From Ambrosia x helenae (taxonomy: Eukaryota > Streptophyta > Magnoliopsida > Asterales > Asteraceae): 64,000 bases of DNA. Below the pieces are notes generated by a model, which made no database searches, had not been told where the DNA came from, and worked only from the letters and a program-made list of their open reading frames with translations. Of this stretch, positions 29,986-42,494 are shown in pieces. The translations under genes and the position numbers were made by a program. Location: the NCBI GenBank assembly GCA_030844895.1, contig CM061228.1, positions 36,642,626-36,706,625 on the forward strand, written 5' to 3'. How positions within the stretch are numbered: position 1 is the stretch's first letter; every line of letters begins with the position of its first letter.

Positions 29986-32900
29986 TTACGCAGCGTTCCA
30001 AGAGCGTGGTAAAGGTGTGCCATCCAACTTTTCAAGCGCATAGGCGCCTTTTCCCAAGATTTCTTGGATCTTGTATGGTCCTTCCCAGGTAGGAGCCAGT
30101 TTTCCATGCTTTTCAGCATTGGAGGCTTCGTTGTTGCGGAAGACAAAGTCGCCGATTTTGAATTGGCACAACTTGACCCGTTGATTATAGTAGCTCTCCA
30201 ACTGATTCTTGTACTTAGCCTCTTTGAGTGTTGCAAGTTCGCGGCGCTCTTCTAGTAAGTCAAGATTTAAGTGGAGCTCGTTATCATTTGTTCCTTTTGT
30301 CCGCCATGAGTACCGTGCAGAGGGGCACCTGATTTCGGCGGGTATTAAGGCATCGGATCCATAGGTTAGGCTAAACGGAGTTTCACCGTTGCTTGTTTTG
30401 GTGAGTGTGCGGTTGGCCCACAGAACGTATGGGACTTCGTCCCTCGTCCACCCATCCAGTTCTCTTGGTTCAGAGTCGCGCCTTGATGGCTTTGACAGAT
30501 GTGAAAATTTGTTGGACCTTGCGGGTGCGCGACAGATGTGAAAATTTGTTGGACCCCCATTTGCGCCAGCCATTCTTGGAGATGATGGTCTGTGAATTGG
30601 GGGCCTTTGTCGCTCACAAGTTGGTATGGTAAGCCGAATTTGTAAATGATAAACTCCCAGATGAATTTCTTGACGTGCGCTCCATCAATCTTTGCTATGG
30701 GTTTCACCTCAATCCATTTTGTGAAGTAGTCGATGGTGACGATCAGGAACTTGACGTTTCCCGACGCTCTGGGGAATGGCCTAACAAGATCAATTGCCCA
30801 TTTCTCGAATGGCCATGCTGCGGTTACAGGCACCATGTCGTTTTTCGGTCGCAGAGTATTAGGCGAATGGCGCTGGCAGGAGTCGCATTTACGCAGTACT
30901 GCCACCGCGTCCGGGTGCATTCCGGGCCAGTAACACCCTGCGTTCATCAGCTTGGCTACCATCATTCTGGGCCCCAGGTGCAGGCCACAGATGCCCTCAT
31001 GGATATCTCGAATGAGGAAAGAGACATCCGCGAAGTCGACACAGCGGAGTAGCGGCCCTAGGTAAGATTGGCAATAGATCACGTCGTCGGTAAGCTAATA
31101 ATGTAAAGCCTTGTATTGGAGTTTCCGGGCTTCTGATTTGTTCTCAAGTAGGATTCCGAAAGCCAGATAGGCTTTGATTGGTGTCATCCAGGACGCATTG
31201 CGTTTTTGGATGACATTTACTTGTCGAAGTGGGATGGACAGTTTATCTTGTAATTCCACATGAATGTCTTTACCCAGGTGGTCAAAAACCATTGAGGCCA
31301 TTTTGCTCAGCGCATCAGCGGGTTTGTTCTCGCTTGCTTGGCCTGTTGACGGTAGAGTGCCATGGTAACATCGTGTGCATCATATGTACCATTGATGTGT
31401 CCTGCTACGAGCATTAAATCCACATGCGCTTCGAGGTGGGAGGCTCCAATTTTTTCTGCAATCCGAGGCCTGCCAATAGAGCCTCGTATTCTGCTTCGTT
31501 GTTGGTTGCTAGAAAATCTAGGCGGATGGCGTATGTGTATTCCTTGCTGTTTGGACTGATCAGACGTAATCACGTGCCTGCTCCATCGCTGTTTGAGGCT
31601 CCGTCAGTGTATAGGGTCCACTTTTCAATTTCATGCTTGGGTTGTGCGGGTTCTTGTTTTGCTAAGCAGTCTTGGACTTTGTCCATATGTATTTCCGTTG
31701 TGAAGTCAACGAGTACTTATCCCTTTATGGCGGGTCTAGGCTTATAATTGATGGCGTGCTCACCGAGCTCAATTGGCCATTTTGCGAGGCGACCCGCCAT
31801 TTCATGTTTTCAAAGTACGTCGTTAATTCTATAATCAGTTAGGACATTGTTGGGGTGTACATGAAAGTACATGCGCAGTCTGCGGGAGGCATGTATAAGT
31901 GCTAGAACCAGTTTCTCCATCATAGAATACCTTGTTTCCGGATCTAGTAGAGTGCGGCTAATATAGTAAATGGGTGTCTGGACTCCATTGTGGTTAACAT
32001 GGAGTACCGCGCCAATATCTCTTTCCGTGATGGAGAGGTATAGCGTTAGCGGTTCCTTAGGTAAAGGCGCAGTGAGAGTAGGTAAATTTATAAGACACTG
32101 TTTCATTTCATGAAAAGCTTTTTCCGCCTTAGGGGTCCAGCGGAAATTGTTTTTTTTTTTCAGACAATTCTATAAGGTATCTATAAAAGGAAAAGATCTA
32201 GATGCATAATTGGAAAGGAAGCGGTTGAGGGCAACGAGGCGGCCCATGAGTGTTTGCACATCTTTGATTGATGCAGAAGAAGACATTCTTTCAATCGCCA
32301 AGATTTTGTCTGGGTTAGCACGGAAACCATTGTGCGTCACAATGACACCGAGGAATTTGCCTTCTTCCATGCCAAATGAGCACTTGCTGGGGTTGAGCTT
32401 CATGCGCACCTTGCGCAGCTGATCAAATGTCTTTTGGATGTCTCCCAGCATGTATTCTTCCTCCTTGCTTTTGATGACGAGGTCATCGACGTAAACTTCC
32501 AAGCGCACTCCTATCTCGTCAATGAATGCGTTGTCCATTAGGCGCTGATTAGTAGCTCCCACGTTTTTCAGACCGAAAAGGCATTTTTGTTTAACCGAAT
32601 GTGCCCATGTCTGTGCGGAAGCTTATTTTGTCTTCATCTTCCTTTGCCATTTGGATTTGCTGGTAGCCCTTGTATGCGTCCAAGAAGCACTTAAAGCGGT
32701 AAGGCGCTAGAGAATCCACCTTGAGGTCAATTTCTGGAAAGGGATAGCAATCCTTTAGACAGGCTTTGTTCAAGTCTTTGTAGTCGACGCACATGTGCCA
32801 CCCGCCGGTTAGTTTGCCTACCATGACTGGGTTGGCGACCCAAGTTTGGTAGCAGATTGGCCGGATGACGCCTGTGTTGAAAAGCTCGTTGACTTGTTCG

Positions 32901-34140
32901 TTCATAGCCTTTGTTTTCTCCGGCCCCGTGTTGCGCTTCTTTTGTACGACTAGTTCCACTGATTTGTATGCATTGAGCTTTTGTTCCGCGACTTCTCACA
33001 GAACACCGATCATATCAGATGGTTGCCAGGCAAAGACATCAATATTTTTGACGAGGAGTTGTTTTATATGCGTCCTGATGGTGTTAGAGATTTCATGGCC
33101 AATGACTACTATTTGTTCTGAGAATTTAGGGTTGAGAACCCAGTTTTCCGGCTCTAAGCGGATTTTTGTTTTCTGCATTTTTTGGGGGCTTAGCCGTGTC
33201 GACTACGTGGCAGTCCTTGTTACCCCAGATGAATGAGATGCCAGTACGGGTGGGGAAGCCTATGATTTGATGAGGTGTGGACGCATTCGCGTTGAACCGC
33301 ACCAGGCCTTCCCGTCGTATGAGGATGTCATGATGTGACATCACTGGTAAGACCATGAAGTCGCACATTTGACATTTCTCTATGCTCATGGTTACCATCA
33401 GTCAAAGTGACTGGAAAAGATATCATACCTCGCGGCATGATGACTTCATGGATAAAGCACGAGATTGGTTCCTTGACTGGAACGAGGCGGGCTTTGTCTT
33501 TCTCATCCAGTTGCTGAAAACACTAATCGTAGATTATATCAGTGCTGCTTCCGCTGTCCAGGAACATTGATCTGGTTCAATATTGTCCAAAGATGGCGGT
33601 GATTATGAGCGGTGCCATGGATGTAGGGCCGCCAAGTACTCGGGGAAGGAGAACATCCACCTCCTTCCATGAGCCATCATTCTGTTTTCGTGAACACTTG
33701 CCTTTGCTTTGGCGTTTGGCGTTCCCGGAGATCATGTTACAGTGGTGGCGCGGTGGATGAAATTTTCTTCGAGATTGCGGATCGGTTTTCGCCCGCCTTC
33801 ATCGCGTTTGTCGTCCTAATTGTGGCCCTACCCACCCCTGTGAACGTTTTTAACCAAGTGGCCCAGCTGGCCAGTCTTGAGAGCGGCTTCTATCTCCAAC
33901 TTCAGACTGTAGTAGTTGTCTGTAAGATGACCATAGTCGTTGTGGTAGTCACAAAATTTTGTGGAATCCACATTTTTCCGCTTTCCAAGGGCCTTGGGCT
34001 CCTTGAAAGTAATTTGCTTAGTCTTGACCACTTGAGATGGTATCTTGGTGAAAGGGGTTCAATCGGTGTTTTTCTTGGAGTGTTCCCCCTGGTCCCGCAA
34101 TTGTTTGTTGTTAACCATTTGGCGAGCGTCATTGGCGAGT
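29986..34140 (-). pseudogene. pol: Tat-lineage Ty3/gypsy gag-pol remnant
   Basis: Read right to left: a gag tail with a degenerate zinc knuckle (CDYHNDYGHLTDNYY, last Cys lost) at 34031-33828. A protease region follows at about 33398-33126. Reverse transcriptase lies at 32959-32170 with VDYKDLNKA and the catalytic YVDD. A first RNase H is at 32106-31810. A second RNase H-like block around 31570-31420 (ATNNEAEYEALLAG in one frame) is the dual RNase H typical of Tat. The integrase at 31082-29986 has the H-H-C-C zinc finger (CDSCQR), AIDLVRPFP and LVSDKGPQF. A short direct duplication (30497-30521 and 30533-30557) lies where the catalytic Glu should be. At least six frame breaks are present. The gag start and 5' LTR are missing at the right edge. 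Confidence 0.9.
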
Positions 34141-34900
34141 GAATAGCCGAATACCCGCCTTCATCCGCGGTGCTATAGAAACGCGGCCAGACAGATTGTT
34201 TACCTTTGTTTTTGTTGGTGTTGTGAGTCTGCTAGAATCCGCGCTCAGAGGCACGCGTTTGACACGATTCCATTAAAACAGATTCCGTGCTTCATCTCAA
34301 ACGGTCTGTTTCCCAGGGTACAACAAACGAAACAACATGTCTACTGTCGGAGATGGCACACAACTCCAATTGTATCTTAAATAAAACGAGAAAATGATTG
34401 ATCAAAGAATCGTCAGAGATTCTTTAGCGAGAAAGTGAAGAACTTTAAAGAATTGGTGTTCTTTGGTGCATCTTTCAATCAAGGCTCACCTTGGTATTTA
34501 TACAAAAAAAAAGAAGTTGAAACACCCAATTTTTCATTAACCCATGAGTTGAAATATCCTATTAAAACCTTTAAGAATTTTGACCCAACTAGTATTCTTA
34601 TTGATTTGAAGTTTCAACTTTGGAGTTTCATTTAGTATATTATTAATAAAACCTTCCAATAGAAACAATTTAAGTTTACATCTTTTTTATTTTTCACAAA
34701 TTTTCCAACAAAAGTTACACCTACCAACAACCAGCTAGTTTTGTCAAGCATACTCTTAATTAGTTTGTATTTTTTTTTTTTTTTTTGAAAAAAAAATTGG
34801 AAGGTGATGGCAACCAGTGACAGGTCTAGATATAATTTTGAGTAGCAACGTTCAATTTTTTTACGCCATAGTTTCACACAATGTAAAGGAAATAAAAATA
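34141..34900. other. Gene-free stretch between the Tat remnant and the hAT remnant
   Basis: Decayed gag may extend to about 34250. Beyond that I see no gene, repeat or terminus. T-runs lie at 34769-34788. Confidence 0.4.
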
Positions 34901-34920
34901 ACAACATGATATACACATAC

Positions 34921-36652
34921 CTAATAGATTTCGCCCATTTGGTTCTTGAAAGCTTGAAATCGAGTCGTTATGCCATCTTCTTTTACTTTATCATAATTGT
35001 CTCTTTCAACTGCACAAATCAAAGCATTGTTCAAATAGTCCTCGCCCATTCTATTACGTACATCCGTTTTGATAAGCTTCATCTTAGGAAAAACACTTCT
35101 CAACGGTTGCAGTTGCAACCGACAAAACTAATGCTAACTTCAACAACCGATAAACCAAAGGAAAAGTACTATGTTTTCTGGTTTCCACCATTACACGAGC
35201 AAGGTCACACATTCCATTTAGTTTTGCAGATTCATCATCTTCCTTTAACGTGTGATAAAATACCGTAACATCACCCGAAAGACATCCTTTTTCATCTTCG
35301 CTAAAATCATACGTATACATCTCACAAAATGCTAGGATCTTAGGTATGTCAAACTTAGAAAACAAATCATAAGGATTTAAACCCCACGTATTTTCTATCA
35401 AAGTAGTTGATATCTCATTGAATCAACTTCCAAGTTTTTGAATTCGCAAATCCAAAACCGTATTAAAAACTTCAACTTCAAAATGATGTCAGTTAGTAAC
35501 AACATTCTTTCGGTTTCTTTGATTACCATAACTTTATGATATTTCTACCATCTGAATCTTATGTTTTTCACAAAAAGATGTCACCTTTGCCAATATTTCA
35601 TCAAACTCGTTTTGTCTTACATTATTCAATGCTCGCTTCGTTCAGTTTATCAATTTAGCCGCTTCTAACAAATCTTGACTCTTTTTTTAAGATGTTTTAA
35701 TAGAGCATTTGTGAGGCCTAGAAAATCATCTAACAAGTGTATATAAAGCACAAATTCAAGCTTCTTAAAATATGATAAAATACCTCTTGCATTAGATCGT
35801 TTTGGTTACTTCTTCCGCAAAGCAATCGATAATCTCTTTCTGTATTGATGGAGTTGTCAATTTATTATTGTTTTTTGCATTCTCTAATGTGTACTTACCA
35901 ATATCCGGGTTGTTCTCACTAATCCACTTTAAAACCGCAAGATAAAGACCTTTAGAAGTAGATGTTTCCGATTCATCGTGGCCACGAAATGATAAAGAGT
36001 TTTGTAATAAAAATCCAGCACTACAAACAAAACCCATTAATCGTTACCGATTTGCAAACTTTTCTTCCTTAGTATGCTTCTTGACTTGCGCATGAAATGA
36101 TCCCTTTTGCTTCATAAGATTGTCACATTTTTGCCTCGCCTTATTATGTAAACTATTTTGTAACCCAACATGATCTTTAAAGGCCTTCAGTTTAGCCCAA
36201 TAAGAAAAGCCTCCACTTGTAAAAGTATGCCTTCCACCTTGATTACCAGCACTATTACTAAACAAGTAACAATGTAAGGAATATGTTTTTTTCTTTTTAG
36301 GGCAAAACTCTAACCAATCATACTTTTCAAACCATTTTATGTTGAACCGTCTCCGTTCATTAACATATTGTGCCCATTTAAATTCATGACCTTGTGGTTG
36401 AAAAGCCTTCTTCACAAGATATACTATTTTTATTTCATCTATTTGATTAGGGTGATAGCTAGAAATTGGTGGTCTATCAGCGGGATCTGAAGGAAGATCA
36501 TTCAAGTCTATATATGACCTCGAGGATGAAGCCGAAGGATTAGGAACAATTGGAATTGAAGTTGTAGCAACATCATCATCCGTTTGCATATCAATATCAT
36601 TATCATTATTAGCAACATCATCATGCTCTTGCATACCAACATAGTCATTCAC
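34921..36652 (-). pseudogene. hAT transposase (TTF-type zinc finger / DUF4371 family), internally deleted
   Basis: From right to left: an N-terminal region with an acidic stretch, then a TTF-type zinc-finger domain (36652-36044, with GHEFKWAQYVNERRRFNIKW and the SNSAGNQGGRHTFTSGGF block). The start of DUF4371 follows (36037-35792, LSFRGHDESETS and LTTPSIQKEIIDC). The central catalytic part is missing. Decayed sequence at about 35650-35402 leads into the C-terminal hAT dimerisation region (35401-35084, LALVLSVATATVEKCFS; continued in another frame 35118-34921, KLIKTDVRNRMGEDYLNNAL). Family members are usually about 750-800 residues; about 300 are absent here. Frameshifts and stops rule out function. 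Confidence 0.85.
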
Positions 36653-37481
36653 GTCCTTATTTTCAATATTTGGAGAATTACTTCAACCAATTTCAGATCA
36701 TTCGGGGCCTTTTCTTTTAAACAAATTGCTAATAAGTGCTTGTTTAGTATTAGAACGTGGTTTCATCTTTATAATCGCAAACTTAATCAATTAATTAAAG
36801 ATAATATAATCAATTATAACATTCAACAATCAAGTTAACTATACATTCAAATTCAACAATCAAGTTAATTCCCAAAAAGAAACAAATAATCAACAATCAA
36901 GTTAATTCCCAAAAACATGAGCACTTGAATTAAATTAAAAAAAAATTGACTCACAACTTGTAACTGCAGTCAGCACTCAGCACTCAGCAGGAGGTTGGAG
37001 GACGGCAGCTGGCGGCGGCGGAGTGGAGAACAGCAGCCGGCGGCAGCGGCGGAGGAGTGGCGGACGCATGTGGGTTGGGGTAGGGTTTCAGAATGGAGGA
37101 TACTTCTCTGCTTGGTGCCACTGTCCTACTGCCCTTTTTTTTTTTTTGGTTTTGTGAAGGGAGGTGGATTAGGCTTCTTGTAATTGGATTTGGGTTAAAA
37201 AAAGGCGGGGTGAGCTTGGGTTAAATAGATAAATGGGTTCTGGGTGGCCTTGTTAGTTATTTTATTTATTGTGTTATAGTTAGATTAGTTAATTTTTTTG
37301 GATGATAAGTAGTTGAGTTCGATAAATATATTTTCAAGTAACGTAATGTGGTAATGTATAATTTATTTTAGTAGTAAAGTATATTAAATTTTAGTGGCAA
37401 CATAAACTTTATTTCAGTAGTAACGTTTTTGAAAAATCGTAAAAAAAAAAAAATCCACTACGCGCACGAACTTGAGGGGCA
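36653..37481. other. Non-coding 5' flank of the hAT remnant
   Basis: No gene. A GC-rich stretch of GGCGGC-like repeats at 37004-37075 resembles the leader of the hAT gene on the - strand. The termini of that hAT element were not identified. Confidence 0.35.
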
Positions 37482-37489
37482 GCGGGTGC

Positions 37490-38358
37490 TAGGGCTGGCA
37501 AATCATGTATAACAGACCTGTTAAGACACGATACAAGAAACCTGACTACCTATACACAACACGAAAATTTTTCGTGTCTATTTTTTGATACACGAACCTG
37601 TTAATTTTTAACAGGTATACACAAAAAATACCTGCTAATACTTGTTTGTGAACATTATACTAATCGCATGTTTACGAACCTATTTAGTAAGAGAAAATTT
37701 CCAGAAGTTCACCAAAGACCTAGATAATACATAAAGTCTTAACAATTGCAACGATGATTCGAAAATTTCCAAAACAGCTAAAACGCATCCAATTAATAGT
37801 CCTATAACAATTGCAACGATGATTCAATATCCACGAACAGAATGTGATGGGTTTGTGGATCTACGACCTATAGGGCCAGCTATTGTTCAATTACGAATGT
37901 AGAAGTATGTTTTACATCAAGTTTTATATTATATAAATAAAAAGCCTTACCAAATAATAAAATGAAAATGGAGGTGGAGGAGAAGGCGGTGGAGTAGAAG
38001 TGGAGGAGGAGGCGGCGATGGTGGATGGAGTAGGGTTGGAGATGAAAACTTTTTGAAGTGAAAAGGGATTTAGGGTTAAAGGGTTTGGGTAATGTGTGAA
38101 AACGTGGATATGAGGGTTGGAAAATAAATGAAAAGCTTTTTAAATATATTACTATTTTTAAATAAATTCTAAACAGGTATTAACAGGTACCTGCAGGTAA
38201 ACAGGTATGTTACTTGTTAAGACACGAAAATTAACAGGTAAATTTGTGTTTACCTGTTTAGGACATGAAACCTGTTAAGGCCATACCTATATATACTTGT
38301 TAAGATCGTTCAGGTACGTGTCAGGTAATCGTGTTCATGTACAAAATTGCCAGCCCTA
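37490..38358. mobile_element. hAT-type MITE (869 bp) with 8-bp target duplication
   Basis: It begins TAGGGCTGGCAAAT and ends with the inverted ATTGCCAGCCCTA. Flanks are GCGGGTGC (37482-37489) and GCGGGCGC (38359-38366), an 8-bp duplication with one mismatch. Subterminal zones are filled with AACAGGTA/TACCTGTT motifs in both orientations, likely transposase binding sites. There is no ORF. Confidence 0.85.
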
Positions 38359-38366
38359 GCGGGCGC

Positions 38367-38779
38367 GGCTCCTAGCTTCAAGCTTGCAGCCGAGGCGATA
38401 GTGATGATGGTGGTGATGGACCATAGTGGTGGCGAGTGAATGTATTAGAAGAATCTAATCCTTTGATTCAATTGCACGTTGTATTCTGAAAGGAATTGTA
38501 AACTCTTTTACTATAATTTGAGAGAATGCATTCTTATTCTTCTCGCTATGTAACATCAAATATGTTATTTCTTGAATTAGACATTTAAATTCCAACAAAT
38601 TATGTGAACAAATGAGATATGCACTATCAAAATTAAATCGTATTCATTGCAAAGAAAAAAATAGCGACCATTTAAAAGACAATTGCTAAAAAAATATTTG
38701 ATATTGTTACATTTATGCTTGTAATGCGTAATATATTTCTTGTATATCCTCTCTATAGTTCTTACGTGTAATTAACCAT
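38367..38779. other. Gene-free 3' flank of the WRKY gene
   Basis: No feature beyond AT-rich DNA that would hold the WRKY 3' UTR on the - strand. Confidence 0.4.
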
Positions 38780-40076
38780 CTAAAACAAAGAGCTAAATTC
38801 AAAATCAGTGTCTATATCTGCCAGGAGATCCAACGACTGCGAACTTCCCCACTCTGAGTAATAATTTGATTCAGAGGTAACCGGGGAGATAAATGGTGGT
38901 GAATAAACTTTTAATAATTCATCATCAAAATTAGGGAAACTGAAGTTGGTGGTTATCTTCCATTACTCCAGATGATGCTGAAGGGAAAGAAAAAAAAGAT
39001 GGATCAATGTCACTCGTGTCACCCAAATCCGAGGTGTTCACACTCAGGTTAGCTTTGAGATTTGAGAGCATTTCATGTTTGTCAAGCGAAGGTGGTGGTG
39101 GTGATGGATGTGATGGTGGTGGTGGTGGATATGGATGTGATGGTGGTGGTGGTGGTGATGGTAATGGCGGCAGCCATGATGATGGACATCGTGGTGGTCG
39201 TGGAGATGGAGATGGTGATGGTGAAGTGGACTGGTGGCATGTGTGTTTCCCTTTGTACACAATATCAAAAACTGCCGGGATTGCATCTTTTCTTTGCACT
39301 TGTTTTGTTGCTAAACATTTTTGTGCATTACGGTATGAGCATTTATAGTAGCTTCTACAAAGACGTAATAAAAATAAACGTTAAAACGAATTGTTGCAAA
39401 ACAAGTTATAGCTTGGACTGTGGAACCCATTCTATTATTATAGAATGGATGCGGTAGCCAACAAAATTAAGTAAAATAATAAAACTTTACCTTGGAAATT
39501 TTGCTCCCTGAATCTCTTTCTGCCCATACTTCCTCCAACTATAACCATCATCAGTGTTACCCTCTAACCCATTTTCAGTACATATTCTAACTTCATTTTC
39601 CCAAGTCATGGGCTCCTTTCTGTCACCAAACAAGAAAGAAAAAAGATTATAGAACTTTGTACATTTCGCACAATATTAATGTGAAAGTGAAAATATAAGA
39701 ATATCGAAAACCTCTTTTTGGAAAGGACGTTTTCGCCCTCCCGGTCCCGAAAGGGTTGGTCGAACTCGAATTCTTCACTTTCCTGGCTCCCAAAGGATAT
39801 CGAAGATTCGGGCAGACTGCGTGCTGAAAGGGCAGGTGACGGAAGCTGCCCGGCTGAGTCCCCAGATTGGAGAGTGAAAAGAGCATTGTCAAATGATGAT
39901 GAGATCTTTTGTATCAACAGTTCACTTGTTTCAGGTGAATGCAGATTAACCCTTAGCCGTTCAGTCAGTTGCAGCCCTTGAGTTAGCTCATGAATGAGTG
40001 TCTTCTCTTCATTAACACATGGACTGTCCATTTTTTTCTTTTGTACGATTCCAGATGCAAGACAATCCAAGTTCAT
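38780..40076 (-). CDS. Group III WRKY transcription factor, frameshift near the C-terminus
   Basis: Three exons: 40076-39712, 39619-39491 and 39354 onward. Introns have GT-AG ends and lie where group III WRKY genes have them, the second splitting the Arg of FPR. As it stands the frame stops at 38931 (305 aa). Residues 24-70 are the N-terminal group III region (LIHELTQGLQLTERL). WRKYGQK is at 150-156, and the zinc finger C170-X7-C178-X23-H202-T-C204 fits group III exactly. Next comes an unusual Pro/Ser/His tract (about 207-255). Near 38955 the frame breaks by one base: the other frame continues about 55 codons to a stop at 38780-38782 and contains the family's usual ending (SPPFISPVTSESNYYS). 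The factor is expected in the nucleus, binding W-boxes in defence or senescence programmes. Whether the frameshift is real or an assembly error is open. It is the only clear host gene here. Confidence 0.85.
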
Positions 40077-40144
40077 CTAAGGTGCAGGAGCTTGTATGTA
40101 ATGGAAATGGAAGCAGGATGGTGCAAGTGAAATGATCAAAGGAA

Positions 40145-40280
40145 GATATATATAGGAAGTTTGAATATTATTTGGTGGGAGAGTCAAGGTTGACTAAAGA
40201 AACCGAGTAAGCGTTCTAGTTTCCAACATGGACAAAGCTTTGGTCAATCTTTGAGGTCTATTTTAGTCTTAAGTCAACTT
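40145..40280 (-). promoter_or_regulatory. WRKY promoter: TATA box and W-box cluster
   Basis: A TATA box (CTATATATA on the - strand, 40147-40155) stands about 70 bp upstream of the ATG. Four W-box cores follow within 130 bp: AGTCAA 40182-40187 and TTGACT 40190-40195 as an inverted pair 2 bp apart, GTCAA 40243-40247 and AGTCAA 40272-40277. W-boxes bind WRKY proteins, so auto- or cross-regulation is likely. Confidence 0.7.
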
Positions 40281-40914
40281 ATTCATATAATTTAGTACAA
40301 CATGTCCTGCAACTCGCACACTTAAGTTTCATTATTATTTATTATTTTTATTAATTTAACAATCTAATTCTACCATCGTACACCACTAAACTCTACCATT
40401 CTACTATCCCACCTTTTTGTTTATTTTTTTTAAAATATCCGATCGGCGCTTTTTTATATATTTTTTTTGCCAAAACGTTTTAATACATGTATATTACCTT
40501 GTGTATTTTTTTCAAAAAAAAAAAAATTTTTTTTAGATAGTTTTTACAAGAGTTTTCTTATTTTTCTTAACCTAAGGGGATTTTCAGTTTATCCTCCCTA
40601 TATTTTTTAATCCTCTGTTGGGCATCGGGAAAGGCTGAGACTGTCCTGGCAAGCTGTTCGTTTTGCAATGCCTAGTTTAAACCAATAACAATCAATGGTG
40701 GCAGTTCAGTTGCAACTAGTGGTTGAACCGCATAGGGTGATACAAGTTCACTCGGCATCAGTCAATTTTGTTGTTAAATGTGTACTATAAAATTTTTTAA
40801 GGACAATGTTTATATTTACGAGTGACACCGTTGGAATGAAAAAACTATATAGTAGTTTTTACAAAAAAACCAAATTATATAAACATTTTACCTAATAAAA
40901 GAAATTATAGTTTG
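40281..40914. other. Gene-free stretch
   Basis: AT-rich. No gene or element recognised. Confidence 0.45.
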
Positions 40915-40943
40915 CTAGCTTATACCCCGGGAGCGTCCCGGGT
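40915..40943 (-). mobile_element. Possible Helitron 3' terminus
   Basis: On the - strand a CCCGGGACGCTCCCGGG hairpin is followed by a short spacer and CTAG (40915-40918). The next base is C, not the usual T, so the call is weak. A diverged copy of the same block (GAGCGTCCCGAGTTGA) lies at about 41056-41072. Confidence 0.3.
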
Positions 40944-41143
40944 TGAGAAATCTAAGTAAAGTGAATATAATTAGAAGTATCTAAACTATAAAAAATAAGA
41001 TTTTGGTTATTTCAGAACATGGTAAAAAAAGAAAACATAGCAATTACATGTTGGAGAGCGTCCCGAGTTGAAATATCTAATATGACATAATAAAATATCT
41101 AATATGACAACATAATTAATGACTTATCAATATATGATTAACG

Positions 41144-41156
41144 ATTATTATTATTA

Positions 41157-41221
<65 letters not shown>
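41144..41221. repeat. (ATT)n microsatellite
   Basis: More than 20 near-perfect ATT units. It is the insertion site of the MITE that starts at 41222. Confidence 0.95.
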
Positions 41222-41617
41222 GGGTTGAGTTATTCTACAAAGGATACAAAAAATGAGAAGGGTGAGAAGGATACAAAAAACACAATAAATCATGAAATAT
41301 GACACAATGAGTCACAAAATATAACACAGTGCCAAAAAATATAACACAATGTTGAAGAAAAAAGACACAATGAATTGAAAAAATGACACAATGGTGAAAA
41401 TAAAAAAAAGACACAATGATATATAAAAGAGACAATGATGTAATGCATATTCTAAAAACTACAAGCTAAAACCCTAAAAAAACAAAGACTTAAAAACTAA
41501 CGTCGTAGGGTTCGATAAAACGATTCCAATGTCGCTTAAATGAGTTCAATCGGAGTTCGTTTGATACCCTTCCTACGACTTCCTATTTTTCTTTCACTAT
41601 GTATTTGATCCTAACCC
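41222..41617. mobile_element. MULE-like MITE (396 bp) inserted in an ATT microsatellite
   Basis: It starts GGGTTGAGTTATTCTACAAA and ends with inverted TTTGATCCTAACCC. TTATTATTA stands on both sides (41213-41221 and 41618-41626), a 9-bp duplication, although microsatellite context weakens this. The interior has repeated ACACAATGA motifs. It is closely similar to the element at 52467-53804. Confidence 0.75.
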
Positions 41618-41626
41618 TTATTATTA

Positions 41627-42490
41627 TAAACAAATCTCTGCCATAGGTTATCATATTCTAATATAAAAAAAGGGTAATTGGATCGGGTATCACTTAATCC
41701 CAGGCCCGACCCAAACCCACATTTTTTTTAAACTAATCCCAAACCTGACACAATACCTGTCGGGTTACAAAAAATAGTTGTTTTTTTTCTCCGTTTTTAT
41801 ATAGCACAATGTACTCGTTGGAAAGATAATAAAACGCTCGTTAATTTGGTGTAATTTTTTTCTTTAAAAAATCTCGTATATAAAAGATATTAACGCTTAA
41901 ATGTTATGGGAGGAAACATGAGAGAGAAAATAATAAAAGTTTAATATTTACGTTTAGTAGATTCGGTATTTAATAAATTAGGTTAAACCATATTTAAACC
42001 ATATTTATTCTTTTTTTTTAATTGGTCTAGAGTTGCCACATCACATCATATGTGACATCTCTCAAAAAAGAGATTGCATAATATTATTACATGTCATTAA
42101 AAATGTTTTATTTATTATATATATAGATATAGATATAGATATATAGATATAGATTAGTTAAGCTAATTTACTTAATTCCATCTAATATATAGTCCAACTT
42201 GAACTTCACGTCTTGTTTTAATTTTTTTTTACCAATAACCAATTAAAGCTCAGTTAATTAAGTAAAGATGTTTACCCAAAAAAAAAAAAAAATTTGATAA
42301 AAGACCACCAGGGATACCGGGGCAACACAAAAGCAGTGGGAAATCAAGAAGTTTTTATTTCCATACGATGGGCACAACATGGGTTAGTTAAAAACGACTC
42401 GATTTATTAAAATATATAAAAAAAAAAAAAAGAAAAACTCTTTTACACGATAAAACTTATTCAAAGAATATTTTAAAATATAATATATGT
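41627..42490. other. Gene-free stretch with a (GATATA)n block
   Basis: AT-rich. GATATA-like repeats lie at about 42115-42155. No gene. Confidence 0.5.
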
Positions 42491-42494
42491 TTTT

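Noticed and set aside
39007..39457. Glycine- and valine/methionine-rich frames on + over the GGTGGTGAT repeat
   Set aside because: They are shadows of the proline-rich WRKY exon on the - strand.
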